A stretch of DNA of 64,000 nucleotides from Desulfobacteraceae bacterium UBA5616 (GCA_002423615.1 DIKO01000019.1:75300-139299), one strand, 5' to 3'; positions 34,266-44,173 are shown, numbered from the stretch's first letter. The notes: a model not told the origin generated them from the sequence alone. A program made the numbers and translations.

Positions 34266-35953
34266 ACCGGTTCCTCCTCTAAATCCATGGCGCATCGCGG
34301 GCATTCCACAACACAGATGCCGCATCCCTTGCAGTAGTCCATGTCGATGCGCCTGGCCGATCCATCCTCCTTGACAACGGCCACCTCCGGGCAGAAAACC
34401 CGGCAATTGTCGCAGTCATTGCAGATTCCGCAGTTAAAGCAGCGGCGGGCCTCATCGACGGCCACGTCCTCACCGGCCGTGTTTTCCTCGGAAGATTTGA
34501 GAACCCGGGGACGGGGTGGAAAGTAATCCGTGTTGATATCCCCGTAAGATACCACCCGCCTGCTTCTCTCCTTTCGCTCGCCGCCGATATACATCTCCAT
34601 GGAAAGGGAGGGCCCGGCGCCTACGTGGAAGGCTTTCAATTTCTCAGGGATATCGTGCTTTCCCTCGGTGAAGAGCAGGTCCAGAACCATGGCCGCCTGT
34701 TTTCCGGAAGCCACGGCATCGGGGATGCTTTTCCGGCTGTTGGTAAGATCACCTCCGTATACCAGGGGGATTTCATGGACGACCGCCGTGCAATGGCTTA
34801 AGGGGATCTGCCGCGCATCGCCCGGCAACGGCGGTATCCACAAATCGGCCGGTCCCGCGCCGATGGCGGTAAAGACTTGTCCGGCGGTTATGGAGAAAAC
34901 GTCGGTCCCATCCGGAATCGCCCCCATCCGTCCCCGGACTTTTTCTCCTGTAGACTTCATTTTCTGCAATACAAGCCGGTAGCTCCCGCCCTGTTTTTCA
35001 ATCCTTACCGGGGAAACCAGCTCCATAATCCGAACCCCTTCCGCCATAGCCGGCTCGATTTCTTGCTCAAAGGCCGGCATATCCGACCGTGTTCGGCGAT
35101 ACGCAATGGTCACACCAAGGCCGGAGCGGGCCAGTGTTCGGGCCACGTCAACGGCCGTGTTCCCCCCGCCGATCACCCATACCGGACCCTTTACGTCCGG
35201 TAGTTCTCCCTGTTTGACACCGGCAAGAAAATCAAGGCCGTCCAGGGCAAAGGGTTCTCCGGGGATGTTCATCGTAAGGCTTTTTCCGTGACCGGCGCCG
35301 ATAAAGACCCCGCTGTAACTTCGGCAGAGGTCTTCCAGAAAGTCTGCGGATACGGAGGCGTTGCAATGGATCTGAACCCCCATGCTTTGGATGCGTCGTA
35401 TTTCCCATGCCGGGACATCTTCAGGCAACCGGTATGAGGGTATGCCCCAGCGAAGGACCCCGCCGGGTTCCGGCCGGGATTCGAACACGTCGCATCCGTA
35501 ACCCAGGAGGCTCAGAAAATAGGCGGCGGAGAGCCCCGCCGGTCCCGCCCCCACGACGGCAATCTTTTTCCCCCTGGGGGGAAATCGAAAGACCGTGGGC
35601 TGGATGCGCCCGTGCAGGGCTTCATCCCCCAGAAATCTTTCAATTCCGTTGATGGCCACCGCGCAGTCGAGTCCGGCTCTGTTGCAGGAGTTCTCGCAGG
35701 GGTGATAACACACCCGTCCGCACACCGCTGGAAAGGGGTTCTCGACCAGCAGGCATTCCAGCGCCTGCTGGTATAATCCCCGGCCGATGAGTCTTTCGAT
35801 ACGGGCCACATCCTCTCCTGCGGGGCATGCCTCAGCGCAAGGGGCTGTTTTGCCGGCGAAACCGGGCCGTACATACCGCCAGGAACCTGTTTTATTGATT
35901 TCCGTGGAAATCGTCGATCGGGATATCTTTAATGGGATTTGCCTTGATGTCAT
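34262..35953 (-). CDS. GltD-like flavoprotein fused to a ferredoxin-like domain (electron-transfer subunit)
   Basis: Three parts in order: an N-terminal iron-sulfur module (TAPCAEACPAGEDV, then CGRVCYHPCENSCNR) as in glutamate synthase small subunits; a tandem FAD/NAD(P) oxidoreductase (KIAVVGAGPAGLSAAYFL, GPVWVIGGGNTAVDVARTLAR); and a C-terminal double iron-sulfur domain (CFNCGICNDCDNC, CKGCGICVVECP). This would let the 2-oxoacid oxidoreductase pass electrons to or from NAD(P), as PadH does in phenylglyoxylate:NAD oxidoreductase. The start is unsure: the ATG at 35953 overlaps the gamma gene by 62 bases, while conserved sequence begins near NKTGSWRY around 35900. The stop overlaps the alpha gene. 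Confidence 0.85.
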   Translation of the reverse strand: MTSRQIPLKISRSTISTEINKTGSWRYVRPGFAGKTAPCAEACPAGEDVARIERLIGRGLYQQALECLLVENPFPAVCGRVCYHPCENSCNRAGLDCAVAINGIERFLGDEALHGRIQPTVFRFPPRGKKIAVVGAGPAGLSAAYFLSLLGYGCDVFESRPEPGGVLRWGIPSYRLPEDVPAWEIRRIQSMGVQIHCNASVSADFLEDLCRSYSGVFIGAGHGKSLTMNIPGEPFALDGLDFLAGVKQGELPDVKGPVWVIGGGNTAVDVARTLARSGLGVTIAYRRTRSDMPAFEQEIEPAMAEGVRIMELVSPVRIEKQGGSYRLVLQKMKSTGEKVRGRMGAIPDGTDVFSITAGQVFTAIGAGPADLWIPPLPGDARQIPLSHCTAVVHEIPLVYGGDLTNSRKSIPDAVASGKQAAMVLDLLFTEGKHDIPEKLKAFHVGAGPSLSMEMYIGGERKERSRRVVSYGDINTDYFPPRPRVLKSSEENTAGEDVAVDEARRCFNCGICNDCDNCRVFCPEVAVVKEDGSARRIDMDYCKGCGICVVECPRCAMDLEEEPV

Positions 35954-36521
35954 CCGCTTCCAGCACCTTTCCATGCACGCAAACCGTTTCGTAGGCTTCT
36001 CTCGCCGCCAGAACATTATGTTCCGTTTTTACGGCAATTTCTTCGCCAATGGCCCCAACCACATCAGCCAGGGGCGGCTTTTTCAGGAGCCCGGCGAACG
36101 CACCGACCATAGCCGTGTTGATCATGGGGTGGGTGCGGGTCCCCAGCCCGTATTTGACGGCGATTTGCGTTGCATCCACCCATGCCAGCCGAAATCCGGC
36201 AAAGGGCTTCAGATTCTCCGGCACCTGTCTGGCGTTCAACAACACCCATCCTCCGGGTTTGAGCCCGGCTGTAATGTCAACGGTGCTTAAAAGTTTGGCG
36301 TCCTGAACCACCACATGGTCCGGCGTATAGATATTGCATCTGACCTGGATTTTTTTTTGGTCCAGGCGAAGATAAGCTTCCACCGGAGCTCCCCGGCGCT
36401 CTACGCCGAAAAGGGGAAAGGTCTGGACCCAAAGGCCTGCCTTGAAGAAGGCCTTGGCCATCAATATGGCGGCCACCACCGTCCCCTGACCTCCCCGCCC
36501 GTGAAAACGGATTTCTTCCAT
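35892..36521 (-). CDS. 2-oxoacid:acceptor oxidoreductase, gamma subunit
   Basis: A 209-residue PorG-type subunit. It opens with EIRFHGRGGQGTVVAAILMAKAF, the glycine-rich signature of the family, and has FGVERRGAPVEAYLR, RIRCNIY-like RCNIYTPDHVVVQD and an IAVKYGLGTRTHPMINTAMVGAF stretch. It is the first gene of the operon gamma - fused flavoprotein - alpha - beta - crotonase. Two palindromic sites lie just upstream at 36550-36638. Confidence 0.9.
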   Translation of the reverse strand: MEEIRFHGRGGQGTVVAAILMAKAFFKAGLWVQTFPLFGVERRGAPVEAYLRLDQKKIQVRCNIYTPDHVVVQDAKLLSTVDITAGLKPGGWVLLNARQVPENLKPFAGFRLAWVDATQIAVKYGLGTRTHPMINTAMVGAFAGLLKKPPLADVVGAIGEEIAVKTEHNVLAAREAYETVCVHGKVLEADDIKANPIKDIPIDDFHGNQ

Positions 36522-36549
36522 GATCCATCCCCGACATTAAAAGTTTTTC

Positions 36550-36638
36550 ACCATCCGGATGAAGGGATATTTCCGATTTTTGCTCATAACAGATTTGTCA
36601 TCCGAACAAAACCAAATTGTGCGTTTCATCCGGATGGT
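36550..36638. promoter_or_regulatory. Two inverted 14-base sites upstream of the 2-oxoacid oxidoreductase operon
   Basis: ACCATCCGGATGAA at 36550-36563 recurs exactly inverted at 36625-36638. Each contains the 10-base palindrome CATCCGGATG, so each could be an operator on its own. A partial copy (TCATCCG) lies between them. The same bases could also fold as a long-loop hairpin followed by six T on the plus strand. The rest of 36639-36810 shows only a weak promoter-like pair (TTGAAA 36731, TAATGT 36754) that could serve the secretion operon. Confidence 0.5.
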
Positions 36639-36810
36639 TTTTTCGTGTAAACAAAAAAAACAGAGCGGGCAAAAAGCGAAAAGTTATCCTCCGGACCCGA
36701 ATCCGGCAATACATCCAGCGGAATATTAACTTGAAATGAGATGGGATAGAAGGTAATGTATTCAAAATATATTTTTATTGAAACATGTAATTTTTGACCC
36801 CAGGGTTAAC

Positions 36811-38040
36811 ATGCCAGTCTACGAATACGCCGCCCTTGACCGGAAGGGAAAAAACAGAACCGGAATCCTGGATGCGGAAAGCGCCCTGGCGGCTCGGCAG
36901 AAGATCAGGGAATCGGGAAGTTTCCCGGTGTCGATCAGGGAAATTCATGATTCCGCCGGCCGGAAGCAATCCTCCAAAACCTATGCGATTTCCCGGTATT
37001 TTTCCCGGATGAAATCCGGCGACACCGCCGTCATGACCCGGCAACTCTCCACCCTGCTGTCCGCAGGCCTTCCCCTGGTGACGACCATCGACACGTTAAT
37101 CCCCCAAACCAAGGTCCATGCCTACAAAGCCATGCTGGCACGGATCAAGGACGCCATTGTGGAAGGAAACAGTTTTGCCGACGCCCTTTCGATGTATCCG
37201 AATGTTTTTTCGTCTCTTTATATCAACATGGTACGGGCCGGCGAGAGTTCCGGGACTCTTGAAATCGTGCTGGGAAGGCTGGCGGACATCACCGAGAATC
37301 AGCAGGCGCTCAACCAGCGCGTCAAGTCTGCAATGGCCTATCCGATTTTGATGACCGTAATCGGGGTTTCCGTTCTGTTTTTCCTGCTGACCGTGGTCGT
37401 CCCTCAGATAACCACCATTTTCGAGGATCTGGGACGGACACTGCCCACTCCCACCCTGATCCTGATCCATACCAGCAGTTTTTTAAAAACCTGGTGGTGG
37501 GCCTTTCTCATCCTCGGGGTCGTCATCGCATTCGCTCTCAAACGGTTGAAAAAAACCGATAAGGGGCGGTATTACTGGGACAGGGCAAAACTGGATCTGC
37601 CGGTTTTCGGCCCTCTGATCCGAAAACTTTCCATATCCCGGTTTTCCCGGACACTTGGATCCCTTCTCGAAAACGGGGTCTCCCTACTGTCTGCCCTGGA
37701 AATCGTCAAGAATATCTCAGATAATGTCCTGATCGTAAAAACGGTGGAAAAAGCCGCCGAAAACGTATCCAAAGGGCAGAGTCTGGCCGCCTCGCTGGGA
37801 GAGGGGGACATCTTCCCCAATCTTCCGATTCAAATGATCCGGGTGGGCGAACAAAGCGGAGAACTTGAACCCATGCTGGAAAAGGTCGCCGACATCTATG
37901 AAAGAGAAGTGGAATCCGGCATTATGAGCCTCACCTCCCTTCTGGAGCCGGTGATGATTCTTTTGATGGCCGTTATCGTCGGATTTATCGTTTTGTCGAT
38001 CACCCTTCCCATTTTTGAAATGAACCAGTTGGTGATGTAA
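36811..38040 (+). CDS. gspF: Type II secretion inner-membrane platform protein GspF
   Basis: Starts [14 protein letters not shown], the usual GspF opening, at the ATG 36811 with AGGG upstream (an ATG at 36778 adds 11 unlikely residues). The 409 residues hold two T2SSF repeats ([15 protein letters not shown] and [19 protein letters not shown]), three membrane helices (about 170-190, 215-240, 380-400) and the family end [17 protein letters not shown]. It forms the inner-membrane platform that couples the GspE ATPase to pseudopilus growth. First gene of the twelve-gene secretion operon. Confidence 0.93.
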   Translation: MPVYEYAALDRKGKNRTGILDAESALAARQKIRESGSFPVSIREIHDSAGRKQSSKTYAISRYFSRMKSGDTAVMTRQLSTLLSAGLPLVTTIDTLIPQTKVHAYKAMLARIKDAIVEGNSFADALSMYPNVFSSLYINMVRAGESSGTLEIVLGRLADITENQQALNQRVKSAMAYPILMTVIGVSVLFFLLTVVVPQITTIFEDLGRTLPTPTLILIHTSSFLKTWWWAFLILGVVIAFALKRLKKTDKGRYYWDRAKLDLPVFGPLIRKLSISRFSRTLGSLLENGVSLLSALEIVKNISDNVLIVKTVEKAAENVSKGQSLAASLGEGDIFPNLPIQMIRVGEQSGELEPMLEKVADIYEREVESGIMSLTSLLEPVMILLMAVIVGFIVLSITLPIFEMNQLVM

Positions 38041-38080
38041 CCTACAGGAGGGTCATTCAAATCCTGTTGCCGGAGGTGCA

Positions 38081-38527
38081 ATGAAATTAAAAAAGCGTTC
38101 AATCCTAAACAGTCAAATGGGGTTTACCCTGATTGAGCTGATGGTGGTTATTGTCATTTTAGGTATTCTCATCGGTATCGTCGCCCCCCGGATCATGGAT
38201 GAACCGGGAAAGGCCAAGCAGGTGAAGGCAAAGGTTCAAATCAAGGCCCTCGAATCGGCCCTGAAAACCTACAAGCTCGACAACGGTGGATATCCCACCA
38301 CGGAGCAGGGGCTTCTGGCTCTGGTGGAAGCCCCATCCACGGCTAAAAACTGGCGCAAGAACGGGTATCTGGAAAAACAGGCCCTTCCCAGAGACCCGTG
38401 GGATAATGATTATATTTACCTGAGCCCCGGAGTTCACGGCGATTTTGATATTGTTTCCTACGGAGCCGATGGAATGCCCGGCGGAGAGGATGAAAACCAG
38501 GACATCAACAACTGGGAAATCGAATAG
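38081..38527 (+). CDS. gspG: Major pseudopilin GspG
   Basis: A 148-residue prepilin-like protein. The leader ends [18 protein letters not shown], cut by prepilin peptidase between G and F, followed by the hydrophobic helix. [13 protein letters not shown] and the C-terminal calcium-loop region ([27 protein letters not shown]) are standard for GspG. It is the main subunit of the periplasmic pseudopilus. GGAGGTG precedes the ATG. No prepilin peptidase gene (gspO) occurs in the window. Confidence 0.95.
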   Translation: MKLKKRSILNSQMGFTLIELMVVIVILGILIGIVAPRIMDEPGKAKQVKAKVQIKALESALKTYKLDNGGYPTTEQGLLALVEAPSTAKNWRKNGYLEKQALPRDPWDNDYIYLSPGVHGDFDIVSYGADGMPGGEDENQDINNWEIE

Positions 38528-39039
38528 TGGGGAATCGGTTTCAAAATCCCGGGGGATTTACCCTGATTGAACTTGTCGCCGTTATTTCGATCATCGGCAT
38601 GATGCTGTTTTTCGCCATTCCCCGGCTCGACAACACCGGTGAACCCGAGGGAGATTTAAAAACAGCATCCCGATGGATCCTTTTAAATGTCCAGGCCCTG
38701 AAAAGCCGGTCCGTCACCGAGCATAAATCCTTTGCGCTTCATGCCGGGTTTGACGACAACGCCTTTTCAATCGTTGATCTTTCTCCTCCCGAACAGACGG
38801 CGGCGGCCCATTCCCCCAAGGAATACCGCCTGCCTGCGGGAGTTGTCCTGACGGATGTCGAGTACCCGAAAAAGGGAACGGTTTCCATTCAAGGGACCGA
38901 CATCTACTTTTATAAAAAAGGATATTCGGACAAAGCCATTATTCATCTCAAGGATGAAGAAGGGGGGATCCATTCCATTGTAATCGAACCTTTTCTGCCT
39001 TCGGCCAGACTTTATGACGAATATGTCGCTTTTAACTGA
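38527..39039 (+). CDS. gspH: Minor pseudopilin GspH
   Basis: A 170-residue pseudopilin beginning at a GTG that overlaps the last base of gspG. The prepilin signal is GGFTLIELVAVISIIGMML, followed by a globular beta-rich domain (LPAGVVLTDVEYPKKGT). Position after gspG and size support GspH, a minor pseudopilin of the tip region. Confidence 0.85.
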   Translation: MGNRFQNPGGFTLIELVAVISIIGMMLFFAIPRLDNTGEPEGDLKTASRWILLNVQALKSRSVTEHKSFALHAGFDDNAFSIVDLSPPEQTAAAHSPKEYRLPAGVVLTDVEYPKKGTVSIQGTDIYFYKKGYSDKAIIHLKDEEGGIHSIVIEPFLPSARLYDEYVAFN

Positions 39040-39412
39040 AGATCGGGGATTTACCCTTCTTGAGACCATGGTGGCGGTATCCATCATCGCCATTGTCCTG
39101 GTCAGTATCTACGACTTGCATATCCGGACTGTTGCCATGAACATCGACGCCAAATTTTATGCCGTGGCCCCTCTGCTGGCCCAACAAAAACTGGCTGAGA
39201 TCGAATTGTCGCCATTAGGGGACGCATCTCCTGATTCCGGCGATTTCGGTGAAAAATTCCCGGGATATGGATATAAAATTGAAATGGGAGACGTCGAAAC
39301 GGACATCCTGGGTTCGGTCACGGACGATATGAAGAAAATCGACATCTCCATCGTTTACAACAGTGATGAATTGACCTACCATGTCAGAACCTACAGGCTG
39401 GACAGGAGATAA
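39014..39412 (+). CDS. gspI: Minor pseudopilin GspI
   Basis: A 132-residue pseudopilin with the signal RGFTLLETMVAVSIIAIVL and a short body typical for GspI. It overlaps gspH by 26 bases, as is usual in compact gsp operons. Forms the tip complex with GspJ and GspK. Confidence 0.87.
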   Translation: MTNMSLLTEDRGFTLLETMVAVSIIAIVLVSIYDLHIRTVAMNIDAKFYAVAPLLAQQKLAEIELSPLGDASPDSGDFGEKFPGYGYKIEMGDVETDILGSVTDDMKKIDISIVYNSDELTYHVRTYRLDRR

Positions 39413-39416
39413 TTCT

Positions 39417-40106
39417 TTGAACCCCCTGCCGGGATCTTGTCATAAAGGTTTCACCCTCTTAGAGATATTGGTGGCTATTTTTATCTTCGCCATTGTCGCC
39501 ACGACGATTTTCGGTTCCTTTAACGCGGTCGTCGGCAACGTGGCCGACATCGAGGCCGGCGGTGCAAGATATGACATGGGCAGGGCGTGTTTAAACCGGA
39601 TCATTTCGGACATCAGTGCATTGTACATATCCCTGCCGCCGGAATACTCGCCTCCCGAGTTTAACGACGACCCGGACCTTTATCAATTCCTGGGTGAGAA
39701 GGCCGCCATCGGCGAAACCCGGTTTTCGAAATTAAGGTTCACCGCCAATGCCCATCTGCCCATGGAAGGAGATCTCCGGGGCGGAATGGCCCGGATCGTA
39801 TATTACGTTCAGGAGACAAAAGAAGGGACCCGTGTATTAAGACGGTCCGATGTTCTCTATCCCTTCGGGGATTTCGAAGAGAACGACCTTGATCCCATCG
39901 TTTGCGAAAATCCGTCCGGTCTCGATTTCGTATTTTATGACGATGAGGGCAGGGAATATGAAGAATGGGATTCCGACTCCCTGGAAACCGGATATGCCAC
40001 CCCCGAGGCCGTTAAAATCACGCTTACGATCGGTGAACCGCCGGATGAGCTCCTGCTTCAAACCATGATATCGCTTCCGGTGCGACGAGAAAAAAAACAG
40101 GCATGA
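39417..40106 (+). CDS. gspJ: Minor pseudopilin GspJ
   Basis: A 229-residue pseudopilin from the TTG at 39417, which has AGGAGA 7 bases upstream and follows the gspI stop by four bases. An ATG at 39381 inside gspI would add 12 residues. The prepilin signal is KGFTLLEILVAIFIFAIVA, followed by the longer globular domain usual for GspJ (GARYDMGRACLNRIISDI). Confidence 0.87.
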   Translation: MNPLPGSCHKGFTLLEILVAIFIFAIVATTIFGSFNAVVGNVADIEAGGARYDMGRACLNRIISDISALYISLPPEYSPPEFNDDPDLYQFLGEKAAIGETRFSKLRFTANAHLPMEGDLRGGMARIVYYVQETKEGTRVLRRSDVLYPFGDFEENDLDPIVCENPSGLDFVFYDDEGREYEEWDSDSLETGYATPEAVKITLTIGEPPDELLLQTMISLPVRREKKQA

Positions 40107-41188
40107 GAAACAAAACCCGCATCGGCAATAACCGGGGGATCGCGCTGTTGATCACACTGGGCGTGATATCCGTTCTCATCGCCGTCACCCTGGAGTTGAA
40201 CCGGCGGGCCCGCTCCACCACCGAATCCCTGGCTGTTTCCAAAGACCGGTTCACCCTGTCCCAGATAGCGGCTTCCGGCGTTCACATCGCCATGGCCGTT
40301 CTGATCCAGGACAAGAACGAGGACCCCCCGAGCGGGTTGGACAGCATCCAGGAAAACTGGGCGGACCCTGAATTTCTCAATGAGGTGATTACCGCGTTTC
40401 CCTTTGAAAGCGGGAAACTTACCCTTAAAATCAGTGATGAGCTGGGCAGAATTCAAGTCAACACCATTGTAAAGTTCCCGGGCGGAATCGAAGCCAATGA
40501 TCCGCAGATGTTTTTATGGGATCGGTTTTTAAATCTGGTTAAGGATTCCGGATCCGGTTTTGACGATCTGGAACCTGAATCCATCGTCAGTTCCATCAAG
40601 GACTGGCTGGATTCCAAGGACGACGACGCCATTACCGGCTTAAACGGAGCGGAATCCGATTATTATCGAAACCTGGACCCTCCCTATGAATGTAAAAACG
40701 GCCCCCTTGCCAACCCGGAGGAACTCGTACTGATCAAGGGCATTACACCGGAACTGTATTACGGGGTGGAAGGCATGTTCGGCATTTCTAATTACATGAC
40801 CACGCTTTTGGGGCCCCTGACCGACGGAGGGGATGGGTATCACTCCGGCAGAATCAATATCAACACGGCGGACCTGCCGGTCATCGCGGCGTTGATGCCC
40901 TCGGGAGATGAAATTCTGGCGGCTGAAATTTATAAATATCGGGAGGAAACCTCAGCGTCCGCATACCTCCACGACCTCTCCATTTCCACCTGGTATAAGA
41001 ATGCGCCGGGATGCGAGGAGGTCAAAATCGACGGTTCCCTGATCACAACCGTCAGCGATTTTTTCCGCATTAACGCCGAGGCGGCATCAGACCTTGCAAC
41101 CGTGACCATCACAGCAGTTGTCCAGAGGACACAGGCGGCTGTTTCCGGTAAATGGACCTGCAAAGTCTTGAGTTGGGAAACGGAATAA
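40103..41188 (+). CDS. gspK: Minor pseudopilin GspK
   Basis: A 361-residue protein overlapping gspJ by 4 bases. The N-terminus NRGIALLITLGVISVLIAV is the GspK-type prepilin signal without the usual glutamate at position 5, a known trait of GspK. The large alpha domain follows, with GRININTADLPVIAALMP typical for the family. It caps the pseudopilus tip. Confidence 0.9.
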   Translation: MRNKTRIGNNRGIALLITLGVISVLIAVTLELNRRARSTTESLAVSKDRFTLSQIAASGVHIAMAVLIQDKNEDPPSGLDSIQENWADPEFLNEVITAFPFESGKLTLKISDELGRIQVNTIVKFPGGIEANDPQMFLWDRFLNLVKDSGSGFDDLEPESIVSSIKDWLDSKDDDAITGLNGAESDYYRNLDPPYECKNGPLANPEELVLIKGITPELYYGVEGMFGISNYMTTLLGPLTDGGDGYHSGRININTADLPVIAALMPSGDEILAAEIYKYREETSASAYLHDLSISTWYKNAPGCEEVKIDGSLITTVSDFFRINAEAASDLATVTITAVVQRTQAAVSGKWTCKVLSWETE

Positions 41189-41242
41189 GGTATCTATAAA
41201 CATGCGTTCAAAACAAAGCCACAGGGGAAGCGGAACAGCCAT

Positions 41243-42718
41243 ATGATAAGCGGATTCAGCAAAAGAATTTTGGGACTGGACATTCGGTCCCATTACATTT
41301 CGGCGGTTCTGGTCAGGAGCAGTCTCAAGGGTCTGTGGCTGGAGGATGGCCTTTCCGTTGATATACAGCCGCCTCTGACTGAATCCGGCGAAGGCTTTTC
41401 CAGGGCTATGGAAGCTGTCCTTTCCCGACTGGATGCGCAAAAGACCGTCTGTGCCGCATCATTTCCATTTAAGCACCCACTGTACCGCAATATCGCCGTT
41501 CCTTTCTCGGAAAAAAAGAAGATACGGCAAATCATTTCCTTTGAACTGGAACCCATGGTTCCGCGTTCCCTGGAAGACTATATCGTCGACTTTCAAACCC
41601 TGCAGAATGGGAAGAACCCTGAACATCAGACCGACCTGTTGGTTGGGGCGGTGCTTAAAGACGAGGTCAGGCAATATATCGACGCGCTGGTGCCTTTCGG
41701 GGTTGATCCCGAAACCATCGGCATCGGATGCCAGACCACGGCCGTCGTCCTTGAGGAAAAGATGACGGGAATATCCAACTGGGTGCTTTTGGATATGGAA
41801 CCGGATCATGTGGATATGGCCGTCGCCATCAACCGACGGGTATGCATGATGAGATCCTTTTCCATCCCGGCCGACGTTGATTCCCTCCCTTTATTCGTTT
41901 CCACCCGTATTCTGCATACGGTTTTAGCTGTGAGGGACCAGTTCGGAGAAATCGATTTCCCAGAAAAGGTATTGATAACCGGCAGCCTTGGGGAAAACGC
42001 GGACATTCAGGAGGCCATTTCAACGCAACTGGACATTCCGGTTCAACCCGCCAATTTAACAAGCCAAGCGGATATTCGCCTGACCCGGGAGCCGGAATGG
42101 TTGGAGAAGGCCTCCCGGTTTAACACGGCATTTGCCCTTTGCATGGCGGAAGCCGATTCAAAACCGGTTTTTAATTTCCGCAAGGGTTCCCTGGCAATCA
42201 AAAAATTCTGGACGGATCATTCGACCGATATTGTCCGGACCGGTATCTTTGCGGGCATCCTTTTGATTTTACTTGGAATGGGGCATATCGTGCAGTCCAA
42301 TGTCCTGAAAAAGAACGCCGAAGCGCTCGACCGTCAAATTATCGAACTGTTTGAATCGACCTTTCCCGGCGCTAAAACGGTCCCCGGAACCGCCATCGCG
42401 CAGATGCAGGTTAAAATTCAGGAGAAAAAGAAAACAGCCCTGTTCTCGGATGAAACGTCGACTCACGTTCGGTCGATCGAAATCATTAACGAAATAAGCC
42501 GGCTAACGCCGAAAGAAGTGGACGTCGTCATCACCAACCTTGTGGTCAGTCCCGGAAACGTCACCATTTCCGGAGACACGGCGACGTTTAACATGGTTGA
42601 CGATCTCAAGGGACGACTGGAGAAATCGGATTTTTTTTCAGAAGTCATCATCACCTCGGCCAATCTGAACAAATCAGGCAATCGGGTGGATTTCAAGCTT
42701 AAACTCCAAACGGGCTGA
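41243..42718 (+). CDS. gspL: GspL-like / PilM-like type II secretion assembly protein
   Basis: A 491-residue protein with a cytoplasmic actin-like fold (ILGLDIRSHYISAVLV, then VLLDMEPDHVDMAVAI), one membrane helix at about 336-356 (TGIFAGILLILLGMGHIV) and a periplasmic ferredoxin-like end. This is the GspL/PilM-PilN layout that links GspE to the membrane platform. Place in the operon supports GspL. Similarity to the E. coli type may be low. Confidence 0.82.
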   Translation: MISGFSKRILGLDIRSHYISAVLVRSSLKGLWLEDGLSVDIQPPLTESGEGFSRAMEAVLSRLDAQKTVCAASFPFKHPLYRNIAVPFSEKKKIRQIISFELEPMVPRSLEDYIVDFQTLQNGKNPEHQTDLLVGAVLKDEVRQYIDALVPFGVDPETIGIGCQTTAVVLEEKMTGISNWVLLDMEPDHVDMAVAINRRVCMMRSFSIPADVDSLPLFVSTRILHTVLAVRDQFGEIDFPEKVLITGSLGENADIQEAISTQLDIPVQPANLTSQADIRLTREPEWLEKASRFNTAFALCMAEADSKPVFNFRKGSLAIKKFWTDHSTDIVRTGIFAGILLILLGMGHIVQSNVLKKNAEALDRQIIELFESTFPGAKTVPGTAIAQMQVKIQEKKKTALFSDETSTHVRSIEIINEISRLTPKEVDVVITNLVVSPGNVTISGDTATFNMVDDLKGRLEKSDFFSEVIITSANLNKSGNRVDFKLKLQTG

Positions 42719-42729
42719 CAGAAACAGAC

Positions 42730-43269
42730 ATGGAATTCAATCTCAAGAAAAAATTAACCAAAAGAGAGCAATATGCCGTTTACGCGGCCGGATGCGTCGT
42801 CCTGGGTTTTCTCCTGCTCCACTTTATGATTTTTCCCCTTATGGAAAACCGGAAACGTCTTGATAAAAGCCTTGCGATCAAAACCAGAACCCTCCAGGAA
42901 ATGCAGAACCTGAAATCCGAATATGAGGCCTTAAGCGGACAGTCCGGTTTGTCCGGAATCAATCTAAGCCAACGGGAAAAGGGGTTCACCCTCTTTTCGT
43001 TTCTGGATAAATTGTCGGGCCAGGCAGGCATCAAGGACCACATCACCTACATGAAACCGTCTACCACGGGCGATAAAGAAGGGGGATACAGGCTGTCCCA
43101 GGTCGAGCTGAAAATCAAGGCACTGAATTTAAAACAGCTCACGTCATACCTTTACATGATTGAAACGTCCAGGAACATGGTTTTTGTGAAACGGCTTTCG
43201 CTGACCCAGAGCTCGAATCCGGAAGGATTCGTCGATGTGGTCCTTCAAGTAGAAACCTATGAAACCTGA
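42730..43269 (+). CDS. gspM: GspM-like type II secretion protein
   Basis: A 179-residue protein with a short cytoplasmic start rich in lysine, one membrane helix (about residues 15-37), a coiled coil and a small periplasmic domain (QVELKIKALNLKQLTSYLYMIE). Small size and place after gspL support GspM. Sequence conservation in the family is weak, so context carries part of the call. Confidence 0.75.
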   Translation: MEFNLKKKLTKREQYAVYAAGCVVLGFLLLHFMIFPLMENRKRLDKSLAIKTRTLQEMQNLKSEYEALSGQSGLSGINLSQREKGFTLFSFLDKLSGQAGIKDHITYMKPSTTGDKEGGYRLSQVELKIKALNLKQLTSYLYMIETSRNMVFVKRLSLTQSSNPEGFVDVVLQVETYET

Positions 43270-43309
43270 ACATTATGACAGTCCATTTCATGCGGAACGG
43301 AACCGGTGA

Positions 43310-44173
43310 ATGAATAAAATAAAAACAGGTTATTTATATGGAAGCATCCTGCTTGGGGCGATCATTTTATTTCTGTTTTTTCTTTTTCCCGGAGAAAGGG
43401 TGAATCAGCATGTGATCCAGGGAATTCATGGAGTTTTACCCGACTGTGACGTCGTCATCACCGGTTCCGCCCCAGCCCTTCCCATGGGGTTGAAATTATC
43501 CGGTGTATCCATCTCCCGCCTTGACGACGAAGTTTTTTCAGCCGAAAAAGTCAAACTGGGAATTCCCGTTTTATCCCTTTTTTCGCAAAATCGCCGATTT
43601 TCGGTGAAAGCCAAAACTTATGGCGGAGAGCTCAAGGGTGTTGTCACATTAATTCAGAATGAATCCACGCAAGAAATTCAGAGCGTTTCATCCGCTTTTG
43701 AATTGACCGGCATCCGGATTGAAGAGATCCCCGCCCTGGATCAACTGGTAAGCGGCGGCATAACCGGCCTCCTTGGTGGGACAGTTGATATTGACTCCGC
43801 CAGGCCTGCCGATCAGGCCCTGATCAATCTTCATGGGACCGATGTTTCCTTTGACCTTGCCACTTCCATGATCAATCTGGGCAACATGGATTTCAGCGAT
43901 ATGGTGATGGATGGGGTTTTTACCCGGAACGAATTGACGATCAACGGATTTGACGCCAAAGGTTCCCATGCCGATTGCCGGCTTTCCGGAAAGATTCACT
44001 TCAGCGGGCCGGTCGAAGAAAGCACCCTTCATCTTTCAGGGGTCATCCACCCCCACCCGGAATTTCTGAAAAAATTACAGGTGGGGGCATTTCCCATAAA
44101 ACCGGCGGGAACCGGTGGCCTCCCATTTGAAATATCCGGAACTATTGAAAATCCGGTTTTTTTATTCCGCTAA
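43310..44173 (+). CDS. gspN: Type II secretion protein GspN-like
   Basis: A 287-residue protein with one N-terminal membrane helix (LYGSILLGAIILFLFFLFP) and a periplasmic domain of repeated beta strands related to AsmA-like and GspN proteins (VVITGSAPALPMGLKLSGVSISRL). Such a gene is standard between gspM and gspC in delta-proteobacterial clusters. Its role is poorly known. Confidence 0.75.
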   Translation: MNKIKTGYLYGSILLGAIILFLFFLFPGERVNQHVIQGIHGVLPDCDVVITGSAPALPMGLKLSGVSISRLDDEVFSAEKVKLGIPVLSLFSQNRRFSVKAKTYGGELKGVVTLIQNESTQEIQSVSSAFELTGIRIEEIPALDQLVSGGITGLLGGTVDIDSARPADQALINLHGTDVSFDLATSMINLGNMDFSDMVMDGVFTRNELTINGFDAKGSHADCRLSGKIHFSGPVEESTLHLSGVIHPHPEFLKKLQVGAFPIKPAGTGGLPFEISGTIENPVFLFR

